A stretch of 64,000 nucleotides of DNA from Lunularia cruciata (taxonomy: Eukaryota > Streptophyta > Marchantiopsida > Lunulariales > Lunulariaceae): NCBI GenBank assembly GCA_948567375.1, contig OX419758.1, forward strand, positions 40,191,473-40,255,472. The letters are read 5' to 3'. A program made the translations under genes and the position numbers. The stretch's first letter is position 1, and every line of letters begins with the position of its first letter. Below, piece by piece: positions 1-11,723 of the stretch. The notes beneath the pieces are model-generated. The model was not told where the DNA came from, made no database searches, and saw only the letters and a program-made list of their open reading frames with translations.

Positions 1-1533
1 GGAATTTTAGGGGGAATGGGTTGCTTGTGAAGAACAGATCATCCATGTTCGGCTTGGAGCGGAGTGTGGGTGGATTGGTGAGACTATAAATTTCCAACAT
101 AGAATATAAGCAGAGTTTTGGACTTGTATTCAGCTCGAAGCGAAAGGACCAGACGTCAAATTGAATGGGAAACTCGCTCCGAAGTTGCCACAAGAACCAC
201 GAGAAGAAAAGAGAAACAGAACGGATTAGATTTTCGAGTCCGATGGAGAGTTTGGCACGGTCTCCGCAATTGAAGTTCGAAAAACAAATAATTGAACTTT
301 ATCGGATACTTTTTTCCAGATACTCTCTGCAGATCGATTTCCTCTGTGCTATGTTGATTTTATCTTGCCAAGAACATCGCGTGCCCACAGGGACCCGCCC
401 ATGCCAACTACGAAGGAGGACACGTAGGACTACGTGGCATCGAAAGTAGCATTGAATCTTTTTGCCAACTTGGGGCGTCCGTTAAGTCTAGGTACCAAAG
501 TTGGGGGGACTGTTAAGTCCATTTCTTGGCTTTTCCCGTCCTAAAATTGAAACTGGTTTTTATATAAATATATATAAACTAGTGATACCAGCAGCAGAGA
601 CGGCGTAGTTTGTAATCTAATAAAATAGGCAAAACACATGACAGTGGGTCCAAAGCAGACAGGTGGCGAACCGTCAAGACGAAAAGCAACATGCCTAATA
701 CTGACAAAGGAGGATAGGAATCGAGTCAATAACAAACGATGAAGATGTACAATACAGGAACGTCAACGTTGAGGGGGCCGCAGGCTGCGCCGGACGTACC
801 ATGCATGGAGCCCTTGGAAGAGAGCTTCAAATAAGTGAGTTTAATAGGAGAAAACAATGGCGATCGAGGATGATAAAGCTTCAAAGAAGTAATTTACACA
901 TGCACGATGAGGTTCTTGATGTAACTCCGTAGTTGAGAGTCGCTCTCTTAGCAAAAGACAGTCACGGGATTTGCAAAAGATATGATCTAGCACACGGATA
1001 CGCAGAATCCCTCAAACTAGAGAATTCTGAAGTGCAGGAGATTCAGATACAAGTGTCGCTTCCGAAACTGAGAGAGCAGCTTCTGCTAGATTCTCACTTC
1101 TGACAGTTCATGTTGCACCTAAAATTAGTTACTGTCCTCGAGCTCCATTCCTAGTTCTTAATTACCTATGATGCAGCTCATTTCAGCCAGAAGAATGACA
1201 TATGATGTTCTTGGGCAGCTTGTTACGCTGAAGTAAACGCAGCGTGCTCTAAGATCTAAAAAATATTCTCAGTCTAAAATAGATTCGAGAAAGAATTGCG
1301 GGAGATATGTAAATCGAACTCGTAGGTTGACATCGTCTCGACCTAGGCGCCGATTTTTTCGAGTCGTTTGTATAGTGGTAAAGTTGTCGACAGCTATTTG
1401 TTTGTACCACCGAAAAGACTTAAGATAACAAGAAGCTTCGGAAAACAAGCCATACTAATATAAAACATAAGAAGTAAAATGGACTCCAATAGCGTCAGTC
1501 CTACTGAATCGTGGAAGGCAGATGTGCTGTAGG
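1..1533. other. unassigned low-repeat region
   Basis: No gene is recognised here. The longest frame (165-449, plus, 94 codons) resembles nothing I know and has no visible promoter. An imperfect direct repeat of about 23 bp lies at 467-489 and 498-520 (core TTGGGG then TTAAGTC). The stretch keeps normal-looking CpG, unlike the transposon-rich parts further right, so it may be older unique DNA beside a gene outside the window. Confidence 0.4.
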
Positions 1534-1657
1534 GCAGATTCCTGTTGCCGACACTATTGGGGCTTGGCCCCATTTTACCGCAATACTTTTTACTTGTGCG
1601 GCTTGATGGGGTCTTCTGATCCTACTTGTTATCCCACGAGGTCGCCTTCTTCTCTTT
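1534..1657 (+). mobile_element. 5'-truncated LINE 3' tail, copy 1
   Basis: This matches the last ~120 bp of the LINE at 3387-5122: first a GGGCAGATT word, then the GGGGC-TTG-GCCCC hairpin, then CGGCTTGATGGGGTCTTC and a GAGGTCGCCTTCTTC end. Weak flanking repeats (ATGTGCTGTAG at 1522-1532, ATGTGCTTATAG at 1659-1670) may be the target duplication. The second hairpin has lost its pairing, so this copy looks older than the one at 2013. Confidence 0.65.
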
Positions 1658-2012
1658 ATGTGCTTATAGTGTAGTAGGTGAATCCAGGAATAGCAAGACA
1701 GAGAGCAGGACAGATAACAACGTAAGCTTTCCAAGTAAACAGCTCTACTGTATGCATGAAATGCTGTGTCACACATGAACTGCCAGACGAACTGCACCGA
1801 AATTAGTGGGTGGAATTACACCTGATCGGGAGTTTGATCTACTACTACTATATGCAGTACACGAGATCTAACTCTCTCACATCGTATGCATTTTGGCAAC
1901 TGCGCCGAACAGGGCCATGCCTTGAATTTAATTTCGATTATATCGTGTCTATACTTCGGTTTAGGGCAGCCACATTCAAAAGTGTATCTTTAATAACCAG
2001 TTCAATTTGAAG

Positions 2013-2114
2013 ACTCTATTGGGGCTTAGCCCCATTTTATCTTTTTCATCTCTCCCTTGTACGGCTTGATGGGGTCTTCCCATCTTCCATTTTTCCTACG
2101 CGGTCGTCTTTTTG
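2013..2114 (+). mobile_element. very short LINE 3' tail with 12-bp target duplication, copy 2
   Basis: A 102-bp insertion flanked by a perfect 12-bp direct repeat, TTCAATTTGAAG, at 2001-2012 and 2115-2126. It holds two hairpins: GGGGC-TTA-GCCCC near the start, and GATGGG with CCCATC around a 5-nt loop in the middle. It ends in CGGTCGTCTTTTTG. The same sequence is the end of the LINE at 3387-5122, so this is either a severely 5'-truncated LINE or a SINE that borrows the LINE tail. The long target duplication fits target-primed reverse transcription. Confidence 0.85.
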
Positions 2115-2126
2115 TTCAATTTGAAG

Positions 2127-3386
2127 CAGTGGTAAAAAGACAAAATTACAGGAGATTAAATGTGTGAACTTGCTAGTGTAGATTACAAGGACAATGACCC
2201 CATTCTACAAAAGTACGCTCCATCCCACAGAAAAAATCAAACTATATTGGTTTTTACTGAGAATTTGTGGTAGGTTATTTCTCAAGTCATTGTTCTACCC
2301 TACATTAACTATGGAAATTCATTGTTCTCTCCATATTCATTCTTCCTCTCTGTATATGTCATACCTCACCCTATTATAACGTTTCCTTCTCTTTTCTTTC
2401 TCTTTTCATTCTGGATTCCGTGGGTTTCTTTTTATTTCATCGGAACACTCAAATAATTATTTTAGACTAATTTATTAGAAAACTCACTGGATATATATCA
2501 TATGTACTGTAATGTAATGATAAAACATGACAGAAACATGAAAGTAAAAAATGGTGAGAAATTATCATTATTTCAAGATTGAGGAGCAAGCCGTTCATCG
2601 AGAGATACAAAAGCACACAATGTCCAGATTTAAGGCAACAAAATGAACTAGAGAACTCCACTACTTTCCGAGAAAGACTATAAATTTGTCTAAAATTCAA
2701 TCTTTTACTTTTAACTTTGTTTTGAGAAATTACATTAACCTTATAGAAGAGAGAACACGGATTTAATGATGGCTTAACTGAATATTATGGAAATATTTAA
2801 CCCAGGGGTGCTTATGAAAGCTGGCGATCTGGACAAATTGTCGATGTAAATTGGATTCAAGCTAAACTTATTACAGAAGTGACCTCCTCGGGCATACAAC
2901 CTCTTCAACAAAAGTGGGTTCGCGTCTGTAGCATAATGCCATTTACAACTTGCGGGTACAACAATGATTCCTTGTATAAAATCCTTTCGTAATATGGTGT
3001 TGGCATCGCGAGATGATTAACTTGTGCGCTTTAAGTGTGTCTTTCACACGCATTGAACATGTTATGCTATCAGAATAGCTGGGCTATGCAACTATACAGT
3101 CAAGATGTGTATACAGTCTCCTTTCATGTACGCATGGCTATCATGTACATGTTCTTCCCTCCTCATAATCGATACCTTCTTCGATCCTAATATATTTTAA
3201 ACTTTTCTTGAAGAGTATTAGAAATTTGGCAGAAAGATTGAGTTTGGGCTGTCTAGGAATAGGATCCGGGACTTTGATGTCATGTGATTGTCCTCAGTGA
3301 ACTTAATTCCCGAACTGATCATCACGCGGTTGGCCCTGACGTGACTGTCAAATATAAGAAGCTTTTGTAAGTGTCGTTCTTCATCT
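2127..3386. other. unassigned spacer
   Basis: No gene or repeat is recognised. The frames present are short, and those at 2194-2379 and 2467-2700 have no recognisable motif. Confidence 0.4.
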
Positions 3387-3389
3387 TGA

Positions 3390-3499
3390 AGAAGGCGATC
3401 GCATAGAAAAGACTAAGGATGGGAAGACCCCATCAAGCCATACAAGGGAGAGTCTGAAATAGGTAAAATGGGGCTAAGCCCCAATAGAGTCTATATGAG
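3390..3499 (-). other. LINE 3' UTR tail with two hairpins
   Basis: On the minus strand this reads GGGGCTTAGCCCC, a spacer, CTTGTATGGCTTGATGGGG, CTTCCCATC and a CGATCGCCTTC end. Three free-standing copies (1534-1657, 2013-2114, 5353-5450) keep the same two hairpins and the same end. LINE reverse transcriptases often recognise such 3' structures, so it is probably the template recognition element. Confidence 0.7.
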
Positions 3500-3650
3500 A
3501 AATCTGCCCTACCGCACCTAAGATATTCGAGCTATGCAAGTCATATGGTCTACATGCAACTGGAGCATTTGAAGAAATATCTCCTAATGTGATTGCTCTC
3601 TATGGATTGCACAAGCCAATGCACTCTATAGAAAAATGGACACACATTGT

Positions 3651-5110
3651 CTAAAATATGCTACAAAGTATGAGTGAGAGTGGGAACCCCTGGCGCCTAA
3701 CATGATAAGCTCTCGCGCACTCCCTGACAAATGTGTCAAATGTCGTGTCCATTGCTCCATATAACTCCAAGGCTAGAGGAACAAAGAGGTGACCTCGCTG
3801 CATGCCCTTATACTTGAAGACCTTGAGACCTGCTGCTGCACTCGCCACCCATCCAGGGGGATGGGTGATCACTCCCTCCAAAATTGTATCCGGCGTAGGG
3901 TCCGTAACCATGACATCCGCTACTGTCAAATGATCATCTCAGACAAACAATAAGTCTGCCCTGACACTTGTTGTATGCAAAGCATACGAACACTCCCTCC
4001 AAGCCAAGTATCCACTCTCTCGTGCCATAGCAAACACTATGTTCCTAATGGCATCATGGGTAGTTATCCTCTGTCCTCCGAAAGGACACCGTGTCATGTG
4101 GACCGCTGCTGCATGTAGTGTAGAACCACACTCACAAGGGAATAATGAGGATGCAAATGGATGGACCAAACCTAGGCAAAACCTCATTGTTGTCGAGAAA
4201 GTAGTTGGTGCGAGTCGGAATGCCCTAATGCACGGTCAAGCTAGGATCCAAGAGCATGCACCCTTGCCAAAGCAACAGCGAAGACGTGCTCTAGTAGCCT
4301 AAGGAATGGACGAGTCAACTAAGAGAGAATGTAGCAAATGCTCACATTGTTGCTCCATCAAGGAAGACTATAAACCTCTAGTCCAATCTGACAATAGTGA
4401 AGCAAAAGGTGGAAAATCCTCTTGTACCCGTGGGGATAGACTATCTCTCGTTGGCCGTAATAACATCTGGAGAGAAAAGGATCCTCCTTCCACCTCTATC
4501 ACATAAGTCTCCAAAACCGGCCTATCAACTACCACAAAACGAGATGAAAGTAAGGGCCTCGAGAGAGCCCAACTACTCAAAAATGTTATAGGTGTTGTCT
4601 CTTCCATAGATAGCAAGCCAACCCCACCACATGAGATCGGCAAAGCCATCTATCTACATGCCAAATCCCTTGTCACACACTCACATGTCCCTGGTCCAAT
4701 CATATTACCAAAGACTCCCATAATCCTCCTATCAAATGTTCTCATACGTGATAGGAAGGACGATGAGGGGGGAACTGTACGTATGAGGTAGGATGGTCAA
4801 CGAGCAATATTGGAAGAGAGTATACCAAATGTCACCTGTGGATCTCCTAGTAACAAAAGGTCATCCACATGGGGAACATACTCTATAAGGGCAATGTCTA
4901 AGAAGCGTGTGACAAAATCCTCCGATCCTACTGGCACTCCTAGACCACGAAGTTCATCTATGGATGTGATACATTCCTCTAGAAGCTCAAGGTGGAGAGT
5001 GTTATCTAAAAGGGACCATGCCCTGCACTTTGACTTTCAAGCCTACTAGATGTAGCTCGGTAGTCAAAGGCCTACCTAATCTTATCTACAGGCTTACAAA
5101 GTGTGATGCT
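3651..5110 (-). pseudogene. LINE ORF2, late RT to C-terminal zinc-knuckle region (remnant)
   Basis: Readable minus-strand pieces are 4368-4649 (starts MALPISCGGVGL, the conserved LPxxxGGxGL block after the RT domain, then FLSSWALSRP), 3939-4187 (CECGSTLHAAAVHMTRCPFGG, the C-x-C...H...C knuckle, followed by HDAIRNIVFAMARESG) and 3651-3929 (ADVMVTDPTP, then a conserved LFVPLALELYGAMDT block). This order is typical of LINE ORF2 C-termini. The pieces lie in more than one frame and are separated by stops (for example after 4187 and between 3939 and 3929), so the gene is dead. The RT catalytic FADD box is not readable in this copy. Confidence 0.75.
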
Positions 5111-5352
5111 TACAATGTGTAATCTTCATCTAGTTTTGAAGAAAATGTTTACAGATCTCCAAACTTACTCTTGAGAATGAATTCCTTTCAGTCCTCATGG
5201 ACTGTAGAGCGGAGAGTGACAAGAGGCATGTCCAAAAGAATTTCCTACAATGCATGGCATTTCCCATATGGGTTCAAGTTTTACAATCGACACTACCCGG
5301 GATGGTGACATTGACTTTTCTTACCTGTCCTGACCTTTATTTTCGGCATTAA

Positions 5353-5450
5353 GCATTATAGGGGCTTAGCCCCATTTTACCACTTGTCTTTTATTCTTGT
5401 ACGGCTTGATGGGATCTTCCCATCTTCTTGTTAACCTACGCGGTCGCTCT
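5353..5450 (+). mobile_element. very short LINE 3' tail with 12-bp target duplication, copy 4
   Basis: A 98-bp copy of the LINE tail with both hairpins intact (GGGGCTTAGCCCC; GATGGG/CCCATC) and a CTACGCGGTCGCTCT end. It is flanked by TTTCGGCATTAA (5341-5352) and TTTCGACATTAA (5451-5462), an 11/12 match, which is a clear target duplication. Confidence 0.85.
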
Positions 5451-5462
5451 TTTCGACATTAA

Positions 5463-6085
5463 CAGTGTCGTGTTCTGTCCTAATCTGCATGTCTCATACG
5501 TTTGGTTATTTCTGCAGTCGTACCGTATTCAACAGAAGTCAATGCTTCCGAGTACCTTCCCTTAAACAACATAGGATTGCTCGCATTTACAGAAATAGAC
5601 TGAATTCGATAACAAGAAGTTAAATCACTAGTCTAACACGTTTCATCTGCACACAATAAAAAGAAAGCGGAAAACTTCCAGCCCAACCCTAGTAGCACGG
5701 TTTCATCCAGCTTACAGGTTTACATCATATTAGTAAAGTCCGTCCTAACATTTGCCGCACTTGCATTTGCTGCAAAATTCTGGTTCCTACTCGTTGAAAT
5801 CCATGACGCGCAAAGGGAAACACTTGTACAAAGTTCAAAACACTTACAGCAACAAATTTCCGTCTCTGGATCGGATTTTGTGCACCGCTAAGGATGACCA
5901 AAACCGGAAACTAAGTTGATATATACACATAGATTTCGAGAGACAGGTACAATATTACGAATCATGAATATGGTAAATGCCTAATTGAAACCCCCTTACT
6001 GTGAAGGATGGCCTGACGGTCATTTTACTAAGGTCTTGCTTGGCTGCTTATATCTTGTGGAATTTTCTGAGAAAATAAGTGAGTG
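5463..6085. other. unassigned spacer
   Basis: No supported feature. Composition is similar to the first 5 kb. Confidence 0.4.
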
Positions 6086-6319
6086 CTATCTGTTATAATT
6101 TGTAACTTGCGAAGTTCGAACAGTAATAGTCTTGGGCTGCTCGCGCCAAGAGTCTTCATCATCCGTGACGGAGTACCTACGTTTCACACCTTTCGCCATG
6201 TACGGCTTTCTACCCGCAGAAAGGTAAGTTCCTTTCTCGAAGGGGGATCCCTGTAGCATAGACCACAGATGTGATAGAGGTCCAAGGTACTGTTCAGTAC
6301 CATCAAGGACAGAAGCCAT
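6086..6319 (-). CDS. possible host exon, unknown protein
   Basis: A 77-codon minus-strand frame that starts ATG at 6319 and reads MASVLDGTEQYLGPLSHL, followed by a basic-acidic stretch (KGVKRRYSVTDDEDSW). Codon use is GC-richer and less monotonous than the transposon frames nearby, and it lies in a CpG-keeping stretch, which is why it is listed. No domain is recognised and no paired splice sites were established. It could be a first exon of a longer gene or chance. Confidence 0.25.
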   Translation of the reverse strand: MASVLDGTEQYLGPLSHLWSMLQGSPFEKGTYLSAGRKPYMAKGVKRRYSVTDDEDSWREQPKTITVRTSQVTNYNR

Positions 6320-7700
6320 TGGAGTTGGTCACACTCGAACGGACGTCCAGCTCATGATTGCAATATGAGGGTCGTTGATATTTCCGCTTGAAACAAAAAC
6401 CTGATAGCTGCCCTTTCCGACCAAATCAGAAACACCTCTCATACACTAGCAGGTCGACATCGAAGTCTAGGAAACCATTTGTGCCTCTCAATAACTATCT
6501 GCATCATATTTTGCCACCTCTGCTATTTCTTATGCTGTACACAGTGCTGCTGAGTTGGATGCCCGTGCTATATACGGGCTTAGGACCTCATCTTCTAATA
6601 TAAAATCATTTTATCATATTATGTATATTTTAATTATTTAAATAGAAAATTGATATATTATATTTATACGTATCATATACGTATATTTGGAGGACATCTT
6701 GATTTTATGATTTGGATGCATTTTTAGCCTCTACTCTCCAGAATTTTACATACATCTCCAAAATCACTGTATATATCCGACTATGAGCAAAGACGAGAAG
6801 AGATAAATAGATGCCCTGTATTTTCTAAAGTGTAATCTTGAAATGTATTGAGTGTCAAAACAAAGGCAAGACTAATAGATATGGAAATCTAAGGAGAGAA
6901 AATGATACTCCAAAAGTTAATGTAATGAATTAGCATATGTAACCAAGTACCATAGGCTTATTTTTGAATCCCATTATAGTTTGTAAAAGCATGAACTGTA
7001 TATCAATCTTAAGACATCAACAGGTGTTGATATATACCTACATATAAATATGTATAAATTGGTCGGGTGTATAAGATTTATCTAGTCATCAACAATTGCA
7101 TTTGTAACATGAAAAATATGTTACTGTAATAAATTGATATAAAATAATAGTCAAACTTACATAAAGAGAAATTTTTATATTACTTACTAATAAGAGTATT
7201 CATCTGTAGGGTTTATTAAATTCATTAAATTTATAAATAAGAAAATGATCTTATTTCTCTTCAAAAATATTCTATCAGTTTGTAGTTGATGATTTATATA
7301 ACTTTCTTGCTAGTCAAGATAGTTTATTTTTTGAAAATCAACTATTTATAATCTTAAGATGAAGTCACTATGGATCTATCAATCAAATCTAATGTTATCA
7401 ATTCGGATTTTCAGACCTTGTGGTAAACTTATCACATCCTTTCTTCATAAATTCATGGCCCTCACAAACTTCCAGCAACTAAAGACTAGAATTTTGCTTA
7501 GCATTCCTTATATTTAGTAAACCACAATATGCAAGTCTTATAACTAAACTTAGAATGTAAATTAATTTTATAAAGCATAAACTGTAATAAAATGTATTCT
7601 AATCTAAGAAAATATGTTCAATAAATCTTTATTGTCAAATCAAACAAAATAAACAAAACTTGAAGTAACTTTATTCTCATGTTTTTGTTGAGTTTAATTA
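6320..7700. other. transition into AT-rich unassigned DNA
   Basis: From about 6600 the base composition drops to strongly AT-rich with many short A/T runs. No coding frame, RNA gene or transposon end is recognised. Confidence 0.4.
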
Positions 7701-7900
7701 CTGTGATGTAAGGTTATAAAAATATTTTCTTCAAACTAGAAAATAATAATCAAATGTCATATCCTGCTAATATCCACGAAGAACTAATATATCAGCTTAT
7801 CTGTGATGTAAGGTTATAAAAATATTTTCTTCAAACTAGAAAATAATAATCAAATGTCATATCCTGCTAATATCCACGAAGAACTAATATATCAGCTTAT
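7701..7900. repeat. exact 100-bp tandem duplication
   Basis: Positions 7701-7800 and 7801-7900 are the same 100 bases with no mismatch that I can see, starting CTGTGATGTAAGG. A few bases of a third unit (CTGT) follow. The surrounding AT-rich DNA is not repeated, so the duplication is recent or an assembly artefact. Confidence 0.95.
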
Positions 7901-8181
7901 CTGTATATAGGAGAACTCTCAATATCGTGGATACTAACTTTATTATATCAAAGATATTAAAGAAAAATTGAAGAGAGGAAAATTAATGTCATGCTTAAAA
8001 GAGAAATTTAGGTAAGAATGAAAGAAAATAACTTATTTAGAAGTAGTGTATTATGTGTCAAACATCATTTGTATATAAATTTCACTAAATTTGTGTGATT
8101 TATGATTAACCTACTTTCCAATTTAGTGTCTTATTTTTATGAATATTATAGTTTTTAATTGAGAGGTGTTTTTTTATGAAT

Positions 8182-8204
8182 GCATATGTATACATATATA
8201 TACG

Positions 8205-8235
<31 letters not shown>

Positions 8236-8314
8236 ATGTATGTATGTATGTATGTATGTATATGTATATATGTGTATATGTATATATACATACATACATA
8301 TATATATGTATATG
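8182..8314. repeat. AT / GTAT microsatellite
   Basis: A compound simple repeat: a long (TA)n run, about seven TATG units, then more TA/CATA units. Open frames on both strands here are artefacts of the repeat. Confidence 0.95.
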
Positions 8315-8671
8315 TTGAAATTTTTTAGATATATGAATTTATACTTCTATCAGAGAAATTTATTAAAAATTTTAATTCCCATTTATTCCAGTGAAGTTAC
8401 TATTTTATGCATTCAATATTCAGTTAGAAATCAGAGCACAAATACAACTATATATTATCAATATTACTTCTTGCATGACAATCAAAATAGACACTTAACT
8501 TCTTAAAAAATTTGGCTTAAAAATTTTAATTGAGAAGTAATTTATAGAATATAGCTGCAATTTACAAATGCTTATAAGTATTAAATCTCAACCATTTTTT
8601 GTACTTGTATCACATGTGACTTCAACCAATGTAACTACAAATTCTTGCTTTCAACATCTCCAACTCAAAAT

Positions 8672-11080
8672 AAAACAATACACATAAGATAATAAGAAGG
8701 ATAGGAAAAGCCAATCAAACTATAAAAGATAAAAACTACAAAGTACTACCGAGGCCAACCTTAGATAGCATTGGTATGAGAAATTTGTCAAACTATGCCT
8801 AGAATGTCAAAGCTTTGTAAGTCAAAGTGTCTACGTACCACTAGAGCATCCAAAGAAGCATCATCTAGTATGATTGCTATCATATGGATTGCACCAACTA
8901 GTGTTCTCTACATAGCAATGGAGACAAGTTGTCTAAGGTATGCCTAAACATAGAAAGAAAAATTGATACTCCTTATTGTCTTATACGATAAGCCCTTAGG
9001 TAATCCTTAACAAATATGTCAAATGCCATATCCATAACTCCATATAACTTCAAGTCTAGAAGAACAAAGAGTTAACCTTGTTGTATACTTCCATACTTGG
9101 AGACTTTATTGTTGCATTTTGCTCACTACCTATCCAACAAGATGGGCATTTATCCATCTAAAATTGTATTATGTGTGTGATTTGTAATCACATCTACAAA
9201 TATTACTTGATATACAAATCTCATGTATATAAGTCTATCCAGACTCATGTCCTATATAATGCATACCAATGCTTCCCCAAGAGAAGTCTCTACACTCCTA
9301 TGCAATTGCAAACACTATATCTTTGATGGCAAATGGGTAACTATCCTTTATCCTCCAAAATGGCAATAAGTCAAATGGACCTTTATTGCATTTAAGGCAG
9401 TACTACACTCACAAGTGAGCAATGAAGATGCACATGGGTGGACCAAACCTATATGGAACCTCAGCACTATAGAGAAAGTAACTAGTTTGAGTCAAAATGC
9501 ACAAATGAAAGATCAAGATAGGATCAAGACATATACCCTTGCCAAAGCAAGAGCAAGGATGTACTATCATGACATATGTAATGCCAAGGCTAGTTTGCTC
9601 CAACATTGGAGTGGTAGTATTGGTAATTATAAGTATTTTGGTAGTTACTCATGGACTACTTGTTGGCGGTCTGATTTCATGTTAGGGCTACTGATCACAT
9701 GATGAGACACACCATCACTTGCACTGCCAGATGTGCCATCAATAGTGCCATTAGAGCTAGAGACCTAGGTCAAGTAGAGGGTATACCTTGCAAGTGTAGC
9801 TCCAAAGACCTCACTTCTTTGATGTTGAGCCTTCAAGTTCTTGGCTATGGTGGACAGAGGCCGGCAAGCATCACTTGGAGTCTCTTAGCTATAGTGGGTG
9901 TGGCTTGACTGTAATTAGTGCACAATTGTTGACAAATTGTTGAGTGAAGGATTGAGTACCTATCTGATTTGAGTGTGATTTGAGTTGAAGAAGAACTGTT
10001 TATTGTGACACTTTCGAATTCATGTATAACTTATGTGTGAGTTGTGCTTCTATAGTGTATGATGTTGAAACTGATATATGTTGTGTGGTGAAGTATATAT
10101 GCACAATAGTACCTTAGTAGTACATGGAATGGATGGATCAACTAGAAGAGTGTGTAGAATTTGATTGAGATTGTTAGTCCATCTAAGAAGGTTGTAATTC
10201 TCTAGTCCAATCAAATGTCAAAGAGGCAAAGAATGCAAGATCGTCTTATGCTAAAGAATATATTATCTCTTACCTACCTACCATGGTTCCTACCTATTAT
10301 CTCTTACCTACATAGCATCTCTTATTTATCACAATAATTGTTGGAGAGAAAATGATCCTTCTTTTGTCTCAATCACATCTATCTCTAAGACTATTTATTA
10401 ACAACCATAAATGGGACAAAAGAAAAGGTGCCAAGAGTTCCTAACTAACTAAAAATATTAAAATGCCTTCTCCTTCATAGTTAGTAAACATAACTCTCCA
10501 TACAAAATTGTGGAGATATTTATCTGCATACCAAGTCCGATGTCATTCATTGAAAAGTCCTTTGTACTTGTGTATCACCAAAAACTCCCATGATCTTCTA
10601 GTCAAAGGCTCTCAAATATGATAAGAAAGTGGGAGAAATAGGAACCATGCAAAGTAGGTAGGTTGCTTGTCAACCAATATTAAAAGAGTCTATACCAAAA
10701 CCCACCTACATATCCTATAATAGAGGAAGATCATCCATATGAAGGATATCCTTTGCAAAGGCAGGTGTGATAAAACACCTTATGACCTTACTAAGACTCC
10801 AAGAATGGGTTAGCCATATGTATGCAATATTCTCCTTTAGAAGTTAGAGGAGAGGAAGAATAGTCAATGAAGACTACATCACATACTCTAACACCTTGAC
10901 TCTCAAGCTTACAAGATGAAGCTTGATAGTCAAATGATCAAATGCTTTTCTAATATGGTCTACAAACTCATAGTATCATCTGCAAAAAATGGAAAGACAC
11001 AACTTGGTATGGCCAAAGTAGTCAGAAAAGAGCTAAAATGACAAAATGATGCAAATAAAGATCCCCTTAAAGAATCTTTG
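8672..11080 (-). mobile_element. LINE copy 2, decayed and CpG-poor, split by a 543-bp insertion
   Basis: A minus-strand LINE of the same family as 3387-5122. It reaches further upstream: CVFPFFADDT at 10972-11001 gives the F-A-D-D catalytic box of the reverse transcriptase. The C-terminal part aligns with copy 1 on both sides of 9566-10108, and the degraded tail (8690-8800) aligns with the two-hairpin tail, though the hairpins are lost. Most differences from copy 1 look like C-to-T or G-to-A, as expected after cytosine methylation. The upstream limit is approximate, and no target duplication was found. Confidence 0.7.
9566..10108. mobile_element. 543-bp unclassified unit inserted in LINE copy 2
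   Basis: Comparison with LINE copy 1 shows this block is extra. The LINE resumes in register, with GTACT (9561-9565) and GTACC (10109-10113) as a 5-bp target duplication (GTGCT in copy 1). The unit begins ATCATGACATATG and ends near TATATATGCACAATA. A diverged reverse-complement copy lies at 62510-63160. No long coding frame is shared, the ends are not TG...CA, and no terminal inverted repeat is visible, so the class is unknown. Confidence 0.7.
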
Positions 11081-11723
11081 TTTCATATATAGATAGTTGA
11101 TCAAAATATAATGACTCCCTTTTATGGAGCCATGCTACTAGTAAAGAGAGAAAAAAGAGTCATAAAAGGACTATATAAAATGAAGAATATTTGCAAAGAA
11201 TTCACTTACTTACTTACCCTAAACTCCCTAAGCTCTCTAAATATAAATACACATAACATTATTGAAAAATTCTTAATATCTACCTATAAGATAAACCAAT
11301 TTGGATGGATATCTAAGAATGCTCTAATGCAAAGAGATATGGCCTCATAGCCTCTTGGTGTAGCAATTTCAAGCTGTAGCAATTCCAACCTGAAGTGGAC
11401 CAAGGTGTTGCGACAACTAATATCCATGCTAAAGAACAATTGTATGGTTGACAAGGCACAATACAACCTCCCCAATAAAAATTAGTCTAATATCCCTTAT
11501 ATCCTTCTCCATTGCGAGAGGTTGACTAACACTTAGCACTTAAGTAATTAACATTAGAATGTATATCTGATTATTTTTATAGTCACCTGAAACAACTAGA
11601 GAGATCATATGCCTAGAAGCAAATATTAAGATGCTCATAAATCATTTTTAACAAGCCATATACTAAACATACCGCGATGTATTATGTACAATACATGAGA
11701 AAATGGCAATCTACCAAGATGGA
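11081..11723. other. unassigned spacer
   Basis: AT-rich DNA with short frames only (11111-11350 plus, 11284-11475 minus), none recognisable. Confidence 0.4.

Larger units (their letters stand above)
3387..5122 (-). mobile_element. 5'-truncated LINE, copy 1
   Basis: A non-LTR retrotransposon fragment on the minus strand. Read from 5122 down, it runs from the late reverse-transcriptase domain through the C-terminal part of ORF2 into a 3' UTR with the two-hairpin tail. A 9-bp repeat, TCTTCATCT, at 3378-3386 and 5123-5131 is a likely target duplication and sets both ends. LINE copy 2 (8672-11080) is similar over nearly the whole length, including the tail. The 5' truncation is usual for LINEs. 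CpG is largely kept, in contrast to copy 2. Confidence 0.8.

Noticed and set aside
1553-2114. The double-hairpin repeat as a structured regulatory RNA or riboswitch
   Set aside because: It matches the end of a LINE and has retroposition duplications; no gene lies next to it.
3387-5450. Inverted ~100-bp repeats at 3390-3499 and 5353-5450 looking like terminal inverted repeats of a DNA transposon around the LINE-like region
   Set aside because: The left one is the LINE's own 3' tail, and the right one has its own 12-bp target duplication, so it is an independent insertion.
8106-8506. Tyrosine/isoleucine-rich frames on both strands
   Set aside because: They read through the AT/GTAT microsatellite.
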